Below are positions 8,825 to 18,547 of a stretch of 64,000 bases of DNA, piece by piece. Position numbers and translations under genes: made by a program. The notes beneath the pieces are model-generated. The model was not told the DNA's origin. It saw only the letters and a program-made list of their open reading frames with translations, and ran no database searches. Each line of letters opens with the position of its first letter. Within the stretch, counting starts at the first letter, position 1. Source of the DNA: UBA1141 sp963665155. GTDB lineage: Bacteria; Chloroflexota; Dehalococcoidia; Lucifugimonadales; UBA3495. Where the stretch lies: contig OY761986.2 of NCBI GenBank assembly GCA_963665155.2, forward strand, positions 1,488,001 through 1,552,000, in the 5' to 3' direction.

Positions 8825-10290
8825 CTAGTATTACAACATCAGTTCAGGGAGGGATGTGGGGTGATGCCCGCATGGCGGCGCGGCGCTTGGCATGGGAGCG
8901 TTTGGCCCGTTCGTTACTGTCCTGCGTATCCTCAAGCCACCGCAGCAACTCGGTTGGCCCGAACCGTTCCCGGGGCAGCATTTCCCGCACCACCCGGTAG
9001 ACCTGCGGCCTCGTGATCCGGGGCATCTTTTTCCCCCCAAGCCTGTTGCAGGCTCAGCAGAAAAGCTCCGCCCAGCAGGCACAGGGCCACGTGGTGATGC
9101 CAGCCAGCCCAGGTGCGGGTCTCGTACTCGTCCAGGCCTACGTCGCTTTTCTCCGTCTCAAACTCCGTTTCTATACGCCAACGGGAGCCTCCCACGTATG
9201 CCAGGGTCTCCAACGGGGTATCCTCCGGAGCATTGGACAGGTAGTAGCGGGGTTCGCTGCCGTCCCGGTTCCGGCGGTAGACGGCCCAGTGGATTTCGCC
9301 GGGCTTGCGCCTGCTGGTCGGTCGCACCCTCTGGGCGCTGAAAAGGTAGCTGCGTGGCCCCTGGCTTCCCTCGGCCACCGTAATCTCACGCCAGGCCTCC
9401 TCCGGCAACTCGTCGCTGCGCTGCTCCATGGTCCGGCGCTGACCGTCTCGCAGCCTGGGTTTGCGGGGACGCCCGAATCCCTGATACTCCGCACTGGTCC
9501 AGGCAGGCTCCGGCGGCCACACCGTAAAGCCGGACGGAACGTCCAGCACGTACCACATCCCCAAGGCCGCCAGGCCCTCCCGGAAGGACGGCGACATCCC
9601 GAAGGCGTCGTCCGCCGCGACCCATCCAGCCTTCAGGTGGCCCCGCTCCTGTGCCCGCCCCACCATCTCCAAGGCCAACTCCGTCTTGGACCGGTAGCCC
9701 TGCCTATCCTCCGGCACACCCGCCGCCTCACACCGGTCTTTGTCCGAGGTCCAACTCTCGGGCAGATACAGCCCCTTGTCCACCAATGCCCGTCCCAACG
9801 GGCTGACATAGGCCAGGAACATCCCCGCCTGGCAGTTGGCCACCTTCCCCAGCCTCCCGCAGTACTGCCGGGCCACTCCCACCGACTTCCTCCCCTGCTT
9901 GGGAAAGTCGCTGCCGTCCAGCACCCACACCCCTTCCGGATGCTCCAGCCGGGTTCCCAGGTACTCCTGCAGCCGTCCTATAATCACCTCATCGTCCCAG
10001 GGAGAATCGGTGAGAAACCGCTGCATCCCTCGGGCTGACCCCGGAACCGTCTCCGACAGGTTCTCAGCGTTGCGCCGCTCCCCAGACTGTACCAGCAGGG
10101 CCTGGAGATAATGACCGCTGTGCTCCCGCGTCTCCCGGCGGCCAAACAGCGGCGCGAAGTAAGCGTGAAAATCCCGAAATGACCCGTACACCTGCTCGAA
10201 AGCTGCCGCATCCACATCCCCACCTCACCCGCCTATTCCCTCTCCAGCTACACAGTCATCCTATCAAACTAACTGACGTTGTAATACTAG
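8825..10290. mobile_element. IS701-family insertion sequence with CTAG target duplication
   Basis: The element runs from 8829 to 10286 (1,458 bases). Terminal inverted repeats are TATTACAACATCAGTT at 8829-8844 and, read from the other end, TATTACAACGTCAGTT at 10286-10271, one mismatch in 16. Both sides are flanked by CTAG (8825-8828 and 10287-10290), a 4-bp duplication fitting the YTAR target of IS701 elements. The transposase gene is on the minus strand. The right-hand CTAG is shared with the adjacent IS1182-type element, so one insertion happened at the edge of the other. Confidence 0.9.
8844..10215 (-). pseudogene. IS701 transposase, frameshifted near its C-terminus
   Basis: The DDE transposase starts at 10215 and shows WVLDGSDFPKQGRKSVGV (first Asp), GWVAADDAFG (second Asp) and WRIETEFETEKSDVGLDEYETRTW (catalytic Glu region). 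Near 9030-9045 the frame runs into a G6A5 tract and shifts. The expected ending MPRITRPQVYRVVREMLPRE is read in the next frame, from an ATG at 9026 to a stop at 8844. One base fewer in the tract would restore the frame. Without the repair, the protein keeps its catalytic core but has a wrong tail of ~40 residues. A -1 slip would not give the required frame, so programmed frameshifting of the common type is unlikely. Confidence 0.85.
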
Positions 10291-12155
10291 AACTCCGGCC
10301 GAAAAGTACCCTGACCTAGGCTGTCCCGATATACTGGGCAAGAGATTTAATAAATGGGTGTGGGAGGTTGAGGATGCTGGGAGTACGGTCGGCGCAACGA
10401 GGGCTGCTGGAAGCGGATCACCTGTACCTGGACTATGTGGGCCGGGGCTCCTTCTATGGCTTCCTGGCCTCCCTGCGGGGACAGCTATTTCGAGACGAAG
10501 AGTTCGCCGAGCTATATTGCCCAGACAATGGCCGGGATAGCGTGCCCCCAAGTCTGGTGGCCACTGCGCTGTTGTTGCAAGCCTACGACAAAGTCAGCGA
10601 CGCCGAAGCCAAACAGCGGGCGGATTTTGATATCCGGTGGAAGGTGGCGTTGGGGATTGAGGTGGAGGACCGGCCCTTTGCCAAGAGCACGCTGCAGCTG
10701 TTTCGAGCCCAGCTGATCCTCCACGACCGGGTGCGGGCCGTCTTTCAGCGCAGCCTCCAATTCGCCCGGCAGACCGGATACCTGAAAGGACGCCGGATGA
10801 AGGTGGCGGTAGACACCACCTACATTCTGGGCCGAGGGGCGGTCAAGGACACCTACAACTTGCTGGCCGACGGCATAGTCCAGGTAGTGCGGGCGCTTTC
10901 GGACCTGGATGGGACGCGGCCCGAGGAATGGGCCTTGAGACACGGTCTGGAACTCTACTTTGGCTCCAGTGTGAAGGGAGAGGCAGAGATTGACTGGGAC
11001 AACCAGAAAGAGCGGCAAGCCTTACTGCAGAAGATAGTAGCCGATGCCGACCTGGTGTTGGAGCTGGCCCGTCAGGTCCAGGGTCAGTTCCCCGAGGAGA
11101 GCCCCCAGCGCCAGGGTATAGTGGAAGCGGCGGAGTTGCTGGGGCAACTGTTACTGCAGGATGTGGAACGCCAGGAGGATGGCCCAGCCCTGAAGGATGG
11201 GGTAAGCCGGGACCGCATCCCTTCGGTACACGACCCGGAGATGCGCCACGGCCGTAAAAGCAGCAGCAAACGCTTCGACGGACATAAGGCTGCGGTGGTG
11301 GTGGATACCGATTCCCAACTGGTGACCGCGGTAGACATCCTGCCCGGCAATGCCGGTGACAACACTGGAGTCCTGGAACTGGTGGAGCAGAGTGAGGAGA
11401 ACACGGGCATAGCGGTGGAGGAGACTATCGGGGATGCGGCCTATGGGGATGGCGGGACGCGGCAGGCCTTTGCCGATGCTGGTCGGACTCTAATAGCCAA
11501 GGTGCCGGGTCGCCCTAATAAGGCCTGCTTCCCCAAGGAGGACTTCCAGATCGACTTGGAGGCAGGAACCTGCACCTGCCCAGCCGGTAATGTTACCCAC
11601 ACCCTGCGGACCTTCGGCACCCGGACCAACCGGTTGGGTCGGACCTACCTGGCCCGGAGTTTCCAATTCGACCCGGCGGTCTGCGGCGTATGCCCCCTGC
11701 GGTCCCAGTGCGTGGCGGCGCGGTACGGGGCGGGACGCACCGTAGCCCTGCATCCCCAAGAGGCGCTCTTGCAACAAGCCCGGGACTTCCAGCGGAGTGA
11801 GGGCTTTGCTGAATACCGTAGGCCGCGCCAGGCGGCCGAGCATCGCCTGGCGCGGCTGGCGCAACTGGGGGTCCGCCAATCTCGCTACTTCGGCCGAGCC
11901 AAGACCCGATTCCAACTACTCATGGCGGCCACGGTGGCCAACCTGACCCTGGTGGCTACCAAGATGGGGATGATATCTCCGGCTCCAGGCTCCTCTCACG
12001 ATAAACCGGACCAGCAAGCCCCAGGGTCGCCCATCGTTACTACCCAATTCATATTGGCCGCAGCCAACTGGGTCACTCTTAGCCTCAGACTTACAGTCCA
12101 CTGGTTATCCTCCACGCCATCCCGTCACAGCAGGGCTTTTCAGCCGGGTTTCTAG
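10287..12155. mobile_element. IS1182-family insertion sequence with CTAG flanks
   Basis: Inverted repeats are imperfect but clear: from the left, AACTCCGGCCGAAAAG (10291 on) followed by TACCCTG; from the right, reading inward from 12151, AAACCCGGCTGAAAAG followed by CCCTG. CTAG lies at 10287-10290 and 12152-12155, consistent with a 4-bp target duplication. The element body is then 10291-12151, 1,861 bases, with one transposase gene. The left CTAG is also the right flank of the IS701 copy. Confidence 0.85.
10374..12155 (+). CDS. IS1182-family transposase
   Basis: About 593 residues, intact. An N-terminal DUF772-type region (FAELYCPDNGRDSVPPSLVA, RPFAKSTLQLFRAQL) is followed by the DDE core: VAVDTTYILGRGAVKDTYN, KRFDGHKAAVVVDTDSQLV, EETIGDAAYGDGG, and a Cys-rich segment (CTCPAG, CGVCPLRSQC) before the last helix AEHRLARLAQLGVRQSRYFG. 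The ATG at 10374 is preferred; a TTG two codons upstream is in frame. The last ~50 residues after VATKMG have little family likeness, and the stop TAG is formed within the right CTAG flank. This is the only complete transposase gene in the window. Confidence 0.9.
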   Translation: MLGVRSAQRGLLEADHLYLDYVGRGSFYGFLASLRGQLFRDEEFAELYCPDNGRDSVPPSLVATALLLQAYDKVSDAEAKQRADFDIRWKVALGIEVEDRPFAKSTLQLFRAQLILHDRVRAVFQRSLQFARQTGYLKGRRMKVAVDTTYILGRGAVKDTYNLLADGIVQVVRALSDLDGTRPEEWALRHGLELYFGSSVKGEAEIDWDNQKERQALLQKIVADADLVLELARQVQGQFPEESPQRQGIVEAAELLGQLLLQDVERQEDGPALKDGVSRDRIPSVHDPEMRHGRKSSSKRFDGHKAAVVVDTDSQLVTAVDILPGNAGDNTGVLELVEQSEENTGIAVEETIGDAAYGDGGTRQAFADAGRTLIAKVPGRPNKACFPKEDFQIDLEAGTCTCPAGNVTHTLRTFGTRTNRLGRTYLARSFQFDPAVCGVCPLRSQCVAARYGAGRTVALHPQEALLQQARDFQRSEGFAEYRRPRQAAEHRLARLAQLGVRQSRYFGRAKTRFQLLMAATVANLTLVATKMGMISPAPGSSHDKPDQQAPGSPIVTTQFILAAANWVTLSLRLTVHWLSSTPSRHSRAFQPGF

Positions 12156-12762
12156 TGCCTTTCAGCTATCTCTGCCGCCTCCTGGTATCTCCAAGCCATT
12201 CCACCGTCAATAAATGCTTATATGGCCCTTCTTTGGCGTGGGTGCAGGGATGATAGGGATAATTCTTCTGTAACCATAGCTAAATCTCAGCTAACAATTC
12301 TTTACAGAATTGGGCGAGTGTAGTCTTAATGCTGGCTTCCGAGGCCACCACCTCTAAGCGTGGCGTAGCTTGGGCTTATGTTAGCATTCCGTTCAATTGG
12401 AAGGCTCCAACGCGGCCTAGTCCAAATTCCGATCTGATCGGTCTGTCGAGGGATTCATCTGCGTCCGGAATCATAATGGCGGAAATCAAAGTCTTCAATG
12501 ACGACTTCAATCTTCTCCATAACTGTGGGAGTTTCGCCGTCTATTAGCCAAAGGTTGATCCTGACGTTTTCTTTTCCAGGCGTAGGGATTTCTTCGGAAA
12601 CAGTCTTAAGGGGGAGACGGGAGGGGATCTTGATCAGAAGAAGGGAGGTGAAAGCTCAGACTTTACAATGGCGTCAACGCTACAACCGGCAGCGCCGAGA
12701 GTCCTACAACAGTGCTGCGGTGCTGGCGAATCTCAAATTTCGAGGTAGCTGACCACAGTTCA
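12156..12762. other. Gap without a supported gene
   Basis: Short open frames exist on the plus strand but show no family features, and none has a convincing ribosome site. The last ~60 bases lead into the SEC-C protein gene. Confidence 0.4.
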
Positions 12763-13341
12763 ATGTCCCCAGCAAACCCCTCGTTTTTGATATCCGAGCA
12801 TTACGGCGATCGAGACGGTAATATTATTCAATTGGCAGGATACACAGAGGCTGTGCCAAAGCAGGAAAAAACCGACCGGCTAAATGAATTGATTAGCAGG
12901 GGTACTCTACCGATTGGAGTCGACGACATAATTCGAAGAGTATCTGGAAGTTCGGCAGCCAACGGTGTAATAGGACCGCAATGCTCCACGTGCGTGATTA
13001 GTGCTGAACAAAACCGAGTAATGCGAAGCACCTACTTTTCATCGCACGAGACGAGAATAGCCTACGGAGTAAATACTTTGTATGGATTTGGCTCAGATGC
13101 GATGATGAGCACGGGTAGTCAGTTGATTGTTGGAGAGGATCTTCCACCAACAGTGATACCAAAGGTTAGCCTAAGCCAGAAATGCCCGTGTGGTAGCGGA
13201 ATGAAGTACAAGCGTTGTCATAAACGAATGGCTTATCCATATCTCCCGCTTAGGGCTTCGATCATCTTTACTGATCCTAGCCTCGCTCCTGCGAGCGGTA
13301 GTCGCTTTATTGTGGAAAGTAAAGGAGCTGCAGCACAGTAA
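12763..13341 (+). CDS. SEC-C zinc-motif protein
   Basis: A 192-residue protein if the ATG at 12763 (MSPANPSFLISEHYG) is used; an in-frame ATG at 12712 adds 17 residues of poor quality. Near residue 145 it has SQKCPCGSGMKYKRCHKR, a full SEC-C motif (CPCGSGxKYKxCH) that binds zinc in SecA and many accessory proteins. The region before it is not recognised but contains CSTC near residue 70. After the motif about 35 residues follow, which is unusual because SEC-C often ends a protein, so the tail may come from a rearrangement. The role is unknown. Confidence 0.65.
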   Translation: MSPANPSFLISEHYGDRDGNIIQLAGYTEAVPKQEKTDRLNELISRGTLPIGVDDIIRRVSGSSAANGVIGPQCSTCVISAEQNRVMRSTYFSSHETRIAYGVNTLYGFGSDAMMSTGSQLIVGEDLPPTVIPKVSLSQKCPCGSGMKYKRCHKRMAYPYLPLRASIIFTDPSLAPASGSRFIVESKGAAAQ

Positions 13342-13345
13342 CTCA

Positions 13346-13816
13346 TTATTGATTTTCAACATGACGGGGGGAGGTTGTAGATGATCTCATGAATTGATTC
13401 CCACGGCTTATTATTTGGCCCTGCCTAGTCTCAAGAGCGGTTTCACTTATACTGTTTATTTGATCGAGGCGTGCCCTGGCCTCCGCTGGGCGCCCATTCC
13501 AGGCATAGCCAGGCTGGCTAGTTTGAGGATGGTATATATGTTGGTAGAGAGCCTCTCGCTCTTCTTGCAACTCTGCTGGGACCAAATAACGTCGACTGCG
13601 GTCAAAGAAGCCATGGCAGATTTGGCATAACGTGAGCAGGTTTGAGGGGTCGTTTTTTGTTGCCACATCATATGCTCTCTGTACTCTCCCTCGCCCAATG
13701 GCGTAGTAATGAGCCGCATGGAGTTTTTCTTTGTCTGTTCCACAAACGATACATCTGTAGCCGTCACGCCTCAACACGGGTAGGCGTGTCTTAGCTGTGA
13801 TTCCCTGGCCTCTCAA
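13346..13816 (-). CDS. HNH endonuclease
   Basis: The 156-residue protein carries a standard HNH module in its first 70 residues: VLRRDGYRCIVCG with the first Cys pair, LHAAHYYAIGRGR with the active His, DPSNLLTLCQICHGFFD with the Asn, the second Cys pair and the last His. These motifs bind zinc and a catalytic metal and cut DNA. A TTG at 13816 overlaps the stop of the integrase gene (TTGA), so the two are coupled. The C-terminal half (LQEEREALYQHIYHP and on) is not recognised. It looks like part of the same mobile module as the integrase. Confidence 0.75.
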   Translation of the reverse strand: MRGQGITAKTRLPVLRRDGYRCIVCGTDKEKLHAAHYYAIGRGRVQRAYDVATKNDPSNLLTLCQICHGFFDRSRRYLVPAELQEEREALYQHIYHPQTSQPGYAWNGRPAEARARLDQINSISETALETRQGQIISRGNQFMRSSTTSPRHVENQ

Positions 13817-14430
13817 ACCGGTATACCCTCCCCAATAACCCGGCGCCGGTCAACGCTCAGCTTGTAGTAATGCGCCTGGGTAGTTTTCTCAGACACGTGC
13901 CCCATAATCTTTGACGCGATGGCCATGGGCACCCCTCCGTCTACCATAGTCTGGGTGAAGAAACTCCGGAAGTCTTTGGGCTTGACCTTCCGACCGATAG
14001 AGGCCAGGCTAGCGGCTTCGAACACGAACCGCAACCCCCGGGCGGTTATCTTCCGGGGATCCCGCTTGTTGTCGCCCCCGCCGAACACCTGCTCCATTTG
14101 CTTATAATCGTGAACCCGGATGTAGTCGCGTATCTGGACGCCGAGGTCCGGGTTGATGTAGATAGGGTCCTGCTCGGTCGTTGCGGCCTTCTAGGACCGG
14201 ATCACGTAGACAATGAAAGCGGGCCCGCCCAACACAAAGTCGCGTGCCTGGAGGCCCAGCATCTCGTTAACCCGCAGGCCGGTGTTCCGGAGCAGCATGG
14301 CGATCAGCCGGTCCCGCCAGGACGGAAGTGCCGCCTTGAACCGCTCGTATTCGTCTTGGGTTAGTGTGTCCTGGGCGACGTGGCCGTTAAGATGGGCCGG
14401 GAGTGGGGGATTGTAGGGTTGGATGGTCAT
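13813..14430 (-). pseudogene. Tyrosine recombinase interrupted by an in-frame TAG
   Basis: The first piece (ATG at 14430) contains LTQDEYERFKAALPSWRDRLIAMLLRNTGLRVNEMLGL, with the first catalytic Arg in TGLRVNE. It stops at TAG 14191-14193. The same frame continues with KAATTEQDPIYINPDL and then KPKDFRSFFTQTMVDGG (an altered form of the usual HxLRHxxxT box: the catalytic His-x-x-Arg is seen as DFRS), then IMGHVSEKTTQAHYYKL with the late His and the Tyr pair. No shift is needed, only loss of one stop codon. The catalytic domain is about 200 residues. No N-terminal arm-binding domain is seen upstream. Confidence 0.75.
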
Positions 14431-14440
14431 ACAGTCTAAG

Positions 14441-14899
14441 TTATCCCAGTGGAGGGCCCGTGATCTCTAGATTGTATTTGTCAGCGACGGCCATCGCCTT
14501 CTCAATATAGGCGTCAGTCTCAGGTTCTTTGTCTGGGTCTCCAGTCTCAATGAAGTATTCTTCGACCCCCGGCGGTGAAAATATGGCGAGAAGTTTAGCT
14601 GGTGTCTCCCCCACGTTCCAGACCGTATGGTTTGTCCCTCTTGGGATCAGAACGAAGGCTCCCGCAGTCGCCTGTACCGTCTCTTCACCTCTCTTGAAGT
14701 TGACTACTCCTTCCAGAACATAAAAAGCTTCTTCTTCAGCTCTGTGGATATGTTGCGGAGGTCCTTCGCCTACTATTAGTACCTCCAGCAACGAGTATGC
14801 ACCGGCTGTCTCTTCTCCGTTAACGTTACGGGTGACTTGATGGCCAGGCACCCAAACAGCCTTACCTTCGCCCGGCCCAAGCGTGATATTAAATGACAT
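14441..14899 (-). CDS. Cupin-domain protein
   Basis: A single small cupin of 152 residues. The first cupin box is GPPQHIHRAEEEAFYVLEG (two His and a Glu as metal ligands) and the second is PRGTNHTVWNVGETPAKLL with the last His. The fold binds a metal ion and covers dioxygenases, isomerases and small-molecule sensors, so the substrate cannot be given. It begins just inside the flank of the second IS1182-type element; the ATG at 14899 is preceded by AAACGAGGACGAA. Confidence 0.85.
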   Translation of the reverse strand: MSFNITLGPGEGKAVWVPGHQVTRNVNGEETAGAYSLLEVLIVGEGPPQHIHRAEEEAFYVLEGVVNFKRGEETVQATAGAFVLIPRGTNHTVWNVGETPAKLLAIFSPPGVEEYFIETGDPDKEPETDAYIEKAMAVADKYNLEITGPPLG

Positions 14900-14962
14900 T
14901 TCGTCCTCGTTTGAAGTAGGTATCCCATTACCGCATTATAGATATAGCGGTAATCATTACCC

Positions 14963-16956
14963 AATTATGATTCCCTCGTAAAAACCCCTCGTCCTCCGGG
15001 GGCAATAGGAGGATAATGTGGGGAAAGGGCGTTGGGGCAGCGCCTGGCCGAGGGAGGGGAGGATGTTCCGAATACGAGACCCGCAAGAGAGCCTCTGGCA
15101 GTCCCAGTTCCTGGTGACGCCGAAGAAGGCTAAGCGTCTGGAGAGAAGTTGGGCCGAGGTTTTCCGAAACGAGGCGCTCCCCCTGATTGACGAGGAGCGC
15201 TTTGCTCCCATGTACTGCGTGGACAACGGCCGTCCCAACCGGGCGGTGCAGACCGTCCTCGGGGTCCACCTCCTCAAAGAGATGTTCAACCTCACCGACG
15301 ATGAAGCTCTGGAACAACTAGAGTTCAACCTGCTCTGGCACCACGCCCTGCGGCTGGACATCGAGGAGACCCACCTGCCCCAGAAGACCCTCCACAACTT
15401 CCGAGTTCGCCTGATGCAGCACGACGGTGGCCGGCTGGCTTTCCAGGAGACCACGGACCGGATCATCCAGGCGCTGGGCATACGCACCGGAAAGCAACGG
15501 CTGGACTCCACCCACATCATGAGCAACATCGCCACACTCACCCGGCTGGGCCTGTTCTGTGAGACGATGCGGTTGTTCCTGCGGGCCTTGCGCTGGGAGC
15601 ACCCAGAGCTTCGCCCTGGGGTTCCGGAGGGCCTCCTAGGGCGCTATTTGAAGGAAGAAGACGAGGCGACCCACTACGAGGACGCCCGCACGGGGGAGGG
15701 TCGGCGACGCCTTTCGGTCTGTGCCCGGGACCTCTACCGGCTGGTGGACCGGTTCCATGGCACGACTGCTGCCCAGCTGGAGGAGTACCGGCTGCTGGAG
15801 CGGCTGCTGCGGGAGCAGTGCCATGTGGGCAAACACCGGGACGGGCACCCCAGGGACGATGACGACGATGCTGGGGAATGCAAGGTGCCCGTGGCCTTGA
15901 AGGACCCGAAGCAGGTGTCCGCCGACTCGCTGCAATCGCCCCACGACCCGGATGTGACCTACAGCGGCCACAAGGGGAAGGGGTACGAGGTGCAGGTGGC
16001 GGAGACCTGCCACGAGGAGAACGCCACCCAGCTCATCACCCACGTGGAGGTGACCCCCTCGAGTGGGAGCGACACCGACGTGAGCGTGCCGGTCGTTGAC
16101 GGGCTCGCGGAGCGGAAGGTCCGACCGGACGAGCTCTTCGCCGACACGGCGTAGGGGTCGGGCCGCAATGCCTTCGAAGCCTCGCGCCGGGGAACGGAAC
16201 TGGTGAGCCCGGTGGCGGGGTCGGCGCCGGGGAACTCGCACGAAGGAGAGGGTGACGGACCACCGCCGCTCACCGCCGCGGACTTTCAGATCGACGTCAC
16301 AGGGGAGCAGGCCACGGTGTGCCCCGCCGGCCACCCGTCCATCGAGGAGCACGAGTTGGAGGATGCGCCGGAGCGGGTAGAGGTCCACTTTGCCAGGACA
16401 ACATGCGAGCCCTGCCCCTTGCGGTCCCGTTGCCCAGTGAAGCTGGACCGGCGTGCGGGGGCCTACGTCCTCAAGGCGGACCTGGTGAAGGTGAACATCG
16501 AGCGGCGCCGGAGGGCCGAGGCCACCGAGGAGTGGCGCAAGCGGTATGCCATAAGGGCCGGGATCGAGGGAACGAACTCCGAGCTGAAGCGCGCCCACGG
16601 GCTTGGGCGCTTGCGGGTGCGAGGGGGCCGTCGGGTGCGGCTTGCCGTCTACCTGAAGGCGTTGGCGTGCAACTTCAAGCGGATGGTCCATGCACGCCTG
16701 GTGGAGATGGAGAACACGGCTCAGCGGGCGGTCGGGACGGTACCTGCGGTCACGGCCGCATGAGGGCGCCGCTCCACAGCTTCCACCGGGTGCCCTGAGC
16801 CACGGAAGGGGTAGCGCAACGGGATCACGCTTGTCCTGAGCGCGGCAGATGGTGCGGTGAGGCCAGCAGCCGGCATCCCGTGGCCTCCTCCCTTCCAGGC
16901 CCCTTCGCACGCCAGGGTTCATCTCAAACAGGCCTTTTTGCGAGGGAATCAATTAT
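14963..16956. mobile_element. IS1182-type insertion sequence with 6-bp target duplication
   Basis: The element spans 14969-16950 (1,982 bases). Its ends are inverted repeats GATTCCCTCGTAAAAA on the left and GATTCCCTCGCAAAAA read inward from the right. AATTAT is duplicated at 14963-14968 and 16951-16956. It carries one transposase gene broken by a TAG. Its G+C is clearly higher than that of the flanking genes. Confidence 0.9.
15063..16763 (+). pseudogene. IS1182-type transposase interrupted by an in-frame TAG
   Basis: The N-terminal DUF772 region (FAPMYCVDNGRPNRAVQTVL, QKTLHNFRVRLMQHD) is followed by the DDE core (QRLDSTHIMSNIATLTRLGL, SPHDPDVTYSGHKGKGYEV, RPDELFADTA). Then comes TAG at 16152-16154 and the frame continues directly as GSGRNAFEASRRGTELV, a Cys-rich stretch (CEPCPLRSRCPV) and IRAGIEGTNSELKRAHGLG with the last Glu. 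Homologues have Tyr after DTA, so the change is TAC or TAT to TAG. The remainder is 100% open. The start ATG at 15063 sits after GGAGGG. Confidence 0.88.
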
Positions 16957-17130
16957 AGCTGGGTTGATGAAGAGGCTTCAAGGTGGACCCTTCACAAAGG
17001 GGCGGTCTACTACCGAATCTGTCGAGAAGCGGTAGAGTATCTCAATACCTCTATTGACGCGTATACAAAACCCGAAGTACGGTGTTACGGTCCTAGGATC
17101 AACCAGGGTCGTGATTGAAAGAGAGGAACA

Positions 17131-18426
17131 GTGCCGCAAAATTTTACCAGTGTTTTTGACACCGCTGACCCACTGGATCCTGATATCATCGCCAATCCCT
17201 ATCCACATTATCACCAGCTCCGGGCCCAGGACCCGGTCCACTGGAACGAACCCCTCCAATCTTGGGTCCTAACCCGCTACACTGATGTCATGGAGGCTCT
17301 GCGGGACAGGCGCCTTTCAGCAGACCGAATGTCCCGTTACGAAGGTCGACTTCCAGAACCTATGAGGGAGAAGATGGCGCCCATCATGCGTATCTTCTCC
17401 AATATGATGCTACTGTCGGATCCGCCGAGCCATACCCGGCTTCGGTCACTTGCAAACATAGCTTTCACCCCCAGGGTAATCGAACGCATGCGATCCCACA
17501 TCCACGTCATCGTTGACGAATTGCTCGATGACGCGGCGCAAGAGGGTAGGATGGATTTGATCTCCGATCTCGCCTACCCACTGCCGGTCAGGGTAATTTG
17601 CGAAATGCTTGGAGTGGCACCTGAGGACCGGGACCAGTTCAAGAGTTGGACCGACGACTTGGCCGCCTTCCTGGGCGATATTCGCCGCGTCGCTGAGCAC
17701 GTTGAGGTTGGCCAGCGCAGCGCACTGGAGATGATTGACTACCTGCGAGCCATCATCAGCGAATGCCGCCAAAATCCCAGTGACAACTTGATAAGCTCGT
17801 TAGTCGTTGCCGAGGAGCAAGGAGACAGGTTCAGTGAGGAGGAGCTCTTCTCCATGTTTGTCCTGCTGCAAATTGGCGGCCACGAGACCACGACCAACCT
17901 AATTGGAAACGGCTTGCTAGCTCTGCTCCAGAACCCTGAGGAGATGCAAAAGCTCAGGGACAACCCGTCTTTGATTGAGACTGCTGTCGAGGAGTTCTTG
18001 CGCTACCACAGCCCGATACAAACCACCGGGCGTATTGCCCTGGAGGACCTGGAGATAGGGGGGAGGCGGATCTCCAAGGGACAGGCGATAGGGACCTATA
18101 TTGGGGCTGCCAACCGCGACCCGGCCCAATTCTCCGACCCCGACCGCTTGGACATTTCCAGGCAAGAGAACCGCCACATGGCGTTTGCCTTCGGCCCGCA
18201 TTTTTGTCTCGGTTCGGCTTTGGCCCGGATGGAAGGGCAGATCGCAATTGGCACCGTGCTTAGGCGCATGCCCCAAATACAGCTTGAGCCTCCCCTTGGA
18301 ACGGAATCACGGTTGGAGGATTGCCCCTGGCGTAACAACCAAGCCTTTCACGGCCTGGAATCCCTGGCGGTCACTTTCGAGGCAGCCGGTTCCCTAGAAC
18401 CTACCGAATCTGCCCAGAAGCGGTAG
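17131..18426 (+). CDS. Cytochrome P450
   Basis: 431 residues, soluble bacterial class. The I-helix oxygen-binding motif GGHETTTN is at about 249-256, the ExxR motif is E288-F-L-R291, and the heme-binding loop FAFGPHFCLGSALARME has Cys359 as thiolate ligand. The start is a GTG at 17131 with GAGAGGA upstream. The enzyme uses electrons from a ferredoxin or flavodoxin partner, which is not encoded next to it. The substrate is unknown. The family resemblance is to CYP107/CYP109-like monooxygenases of actinobacteria and Chloroflexota. It stands alone and is intact in an otherwise degraded zone. Confidence 0.95.
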   Translation: MPQNFTSVFDTADPLDPDIIANPYPHYHQLRAQDPVHWNEPLQSWVLTRYTDVMEALRDRRLSADRMSRYEGRLPEPMREKMAPIMRIFSNMMLLSDPPSHTRLRSLANIAFTPRVIERMRSHIHVIVDELLDDAAQEGRMDLISDLAYPLPVRVICEMLGVAPEDRDQFKSWTDDLAAFLGDIRRVAEHVEVGQRSALEMIDYLRAIISECRQNPSDNLISSLVVAEEQGDRFSEEELFSMFVLLQIGGHETTTNLIGNGLLALLQNPEEMQKLRDNPSLIETAVEEFLRYHSPIQTTGRIALEDLEIGGRRISKGQAIGTYIGAANRDPAQFSDPDRLDISRQENRHMAFAFGPHFCLGSALARMEGQIAIGTVLRRMPQIQLEPPLGTESRLEDCPWRNNQAFHGLESLAVTFEAAGSLEPTESAQKR

Positions 18427-18547
18427 TGGGCTGATCACGTGAAAAGAAAGAGCCGCCGAAGGGATTTGTTAGTTAATCGGCCAGCGGATCGGTGAGAGGT
18501 GCGTGCGAACGGGGTCCGGTTCCGCTCAAATGCTGGGGAAATGCCAA

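Noticed and set aside
9026..9050. Programmed -1 frameshift in the IS701 transposase
   Set aside because: The G6A5 tract looks slippery, but the required frame is +1, which a -1 slip does not give. An indel is simpler.
9013..10038. A 341-codon plus-strand frame inside the IS701 element
   Set aside because: It is antisense to the IS701 transposase and has no family features or ribosome site.
14191..14193. Genetic recoding of TAG
   Set aside because: TAG is used as a normal terminal stop by intact genes here (for example P450 and rpoD), and the affected genes are mobile or already damaged.
15636..16952. A 438-codon open frame antisense to the IS1182-type transposase
   Set aside because: Its composition and exact overlap with a recognised transposase on the other strand make it a shadow.
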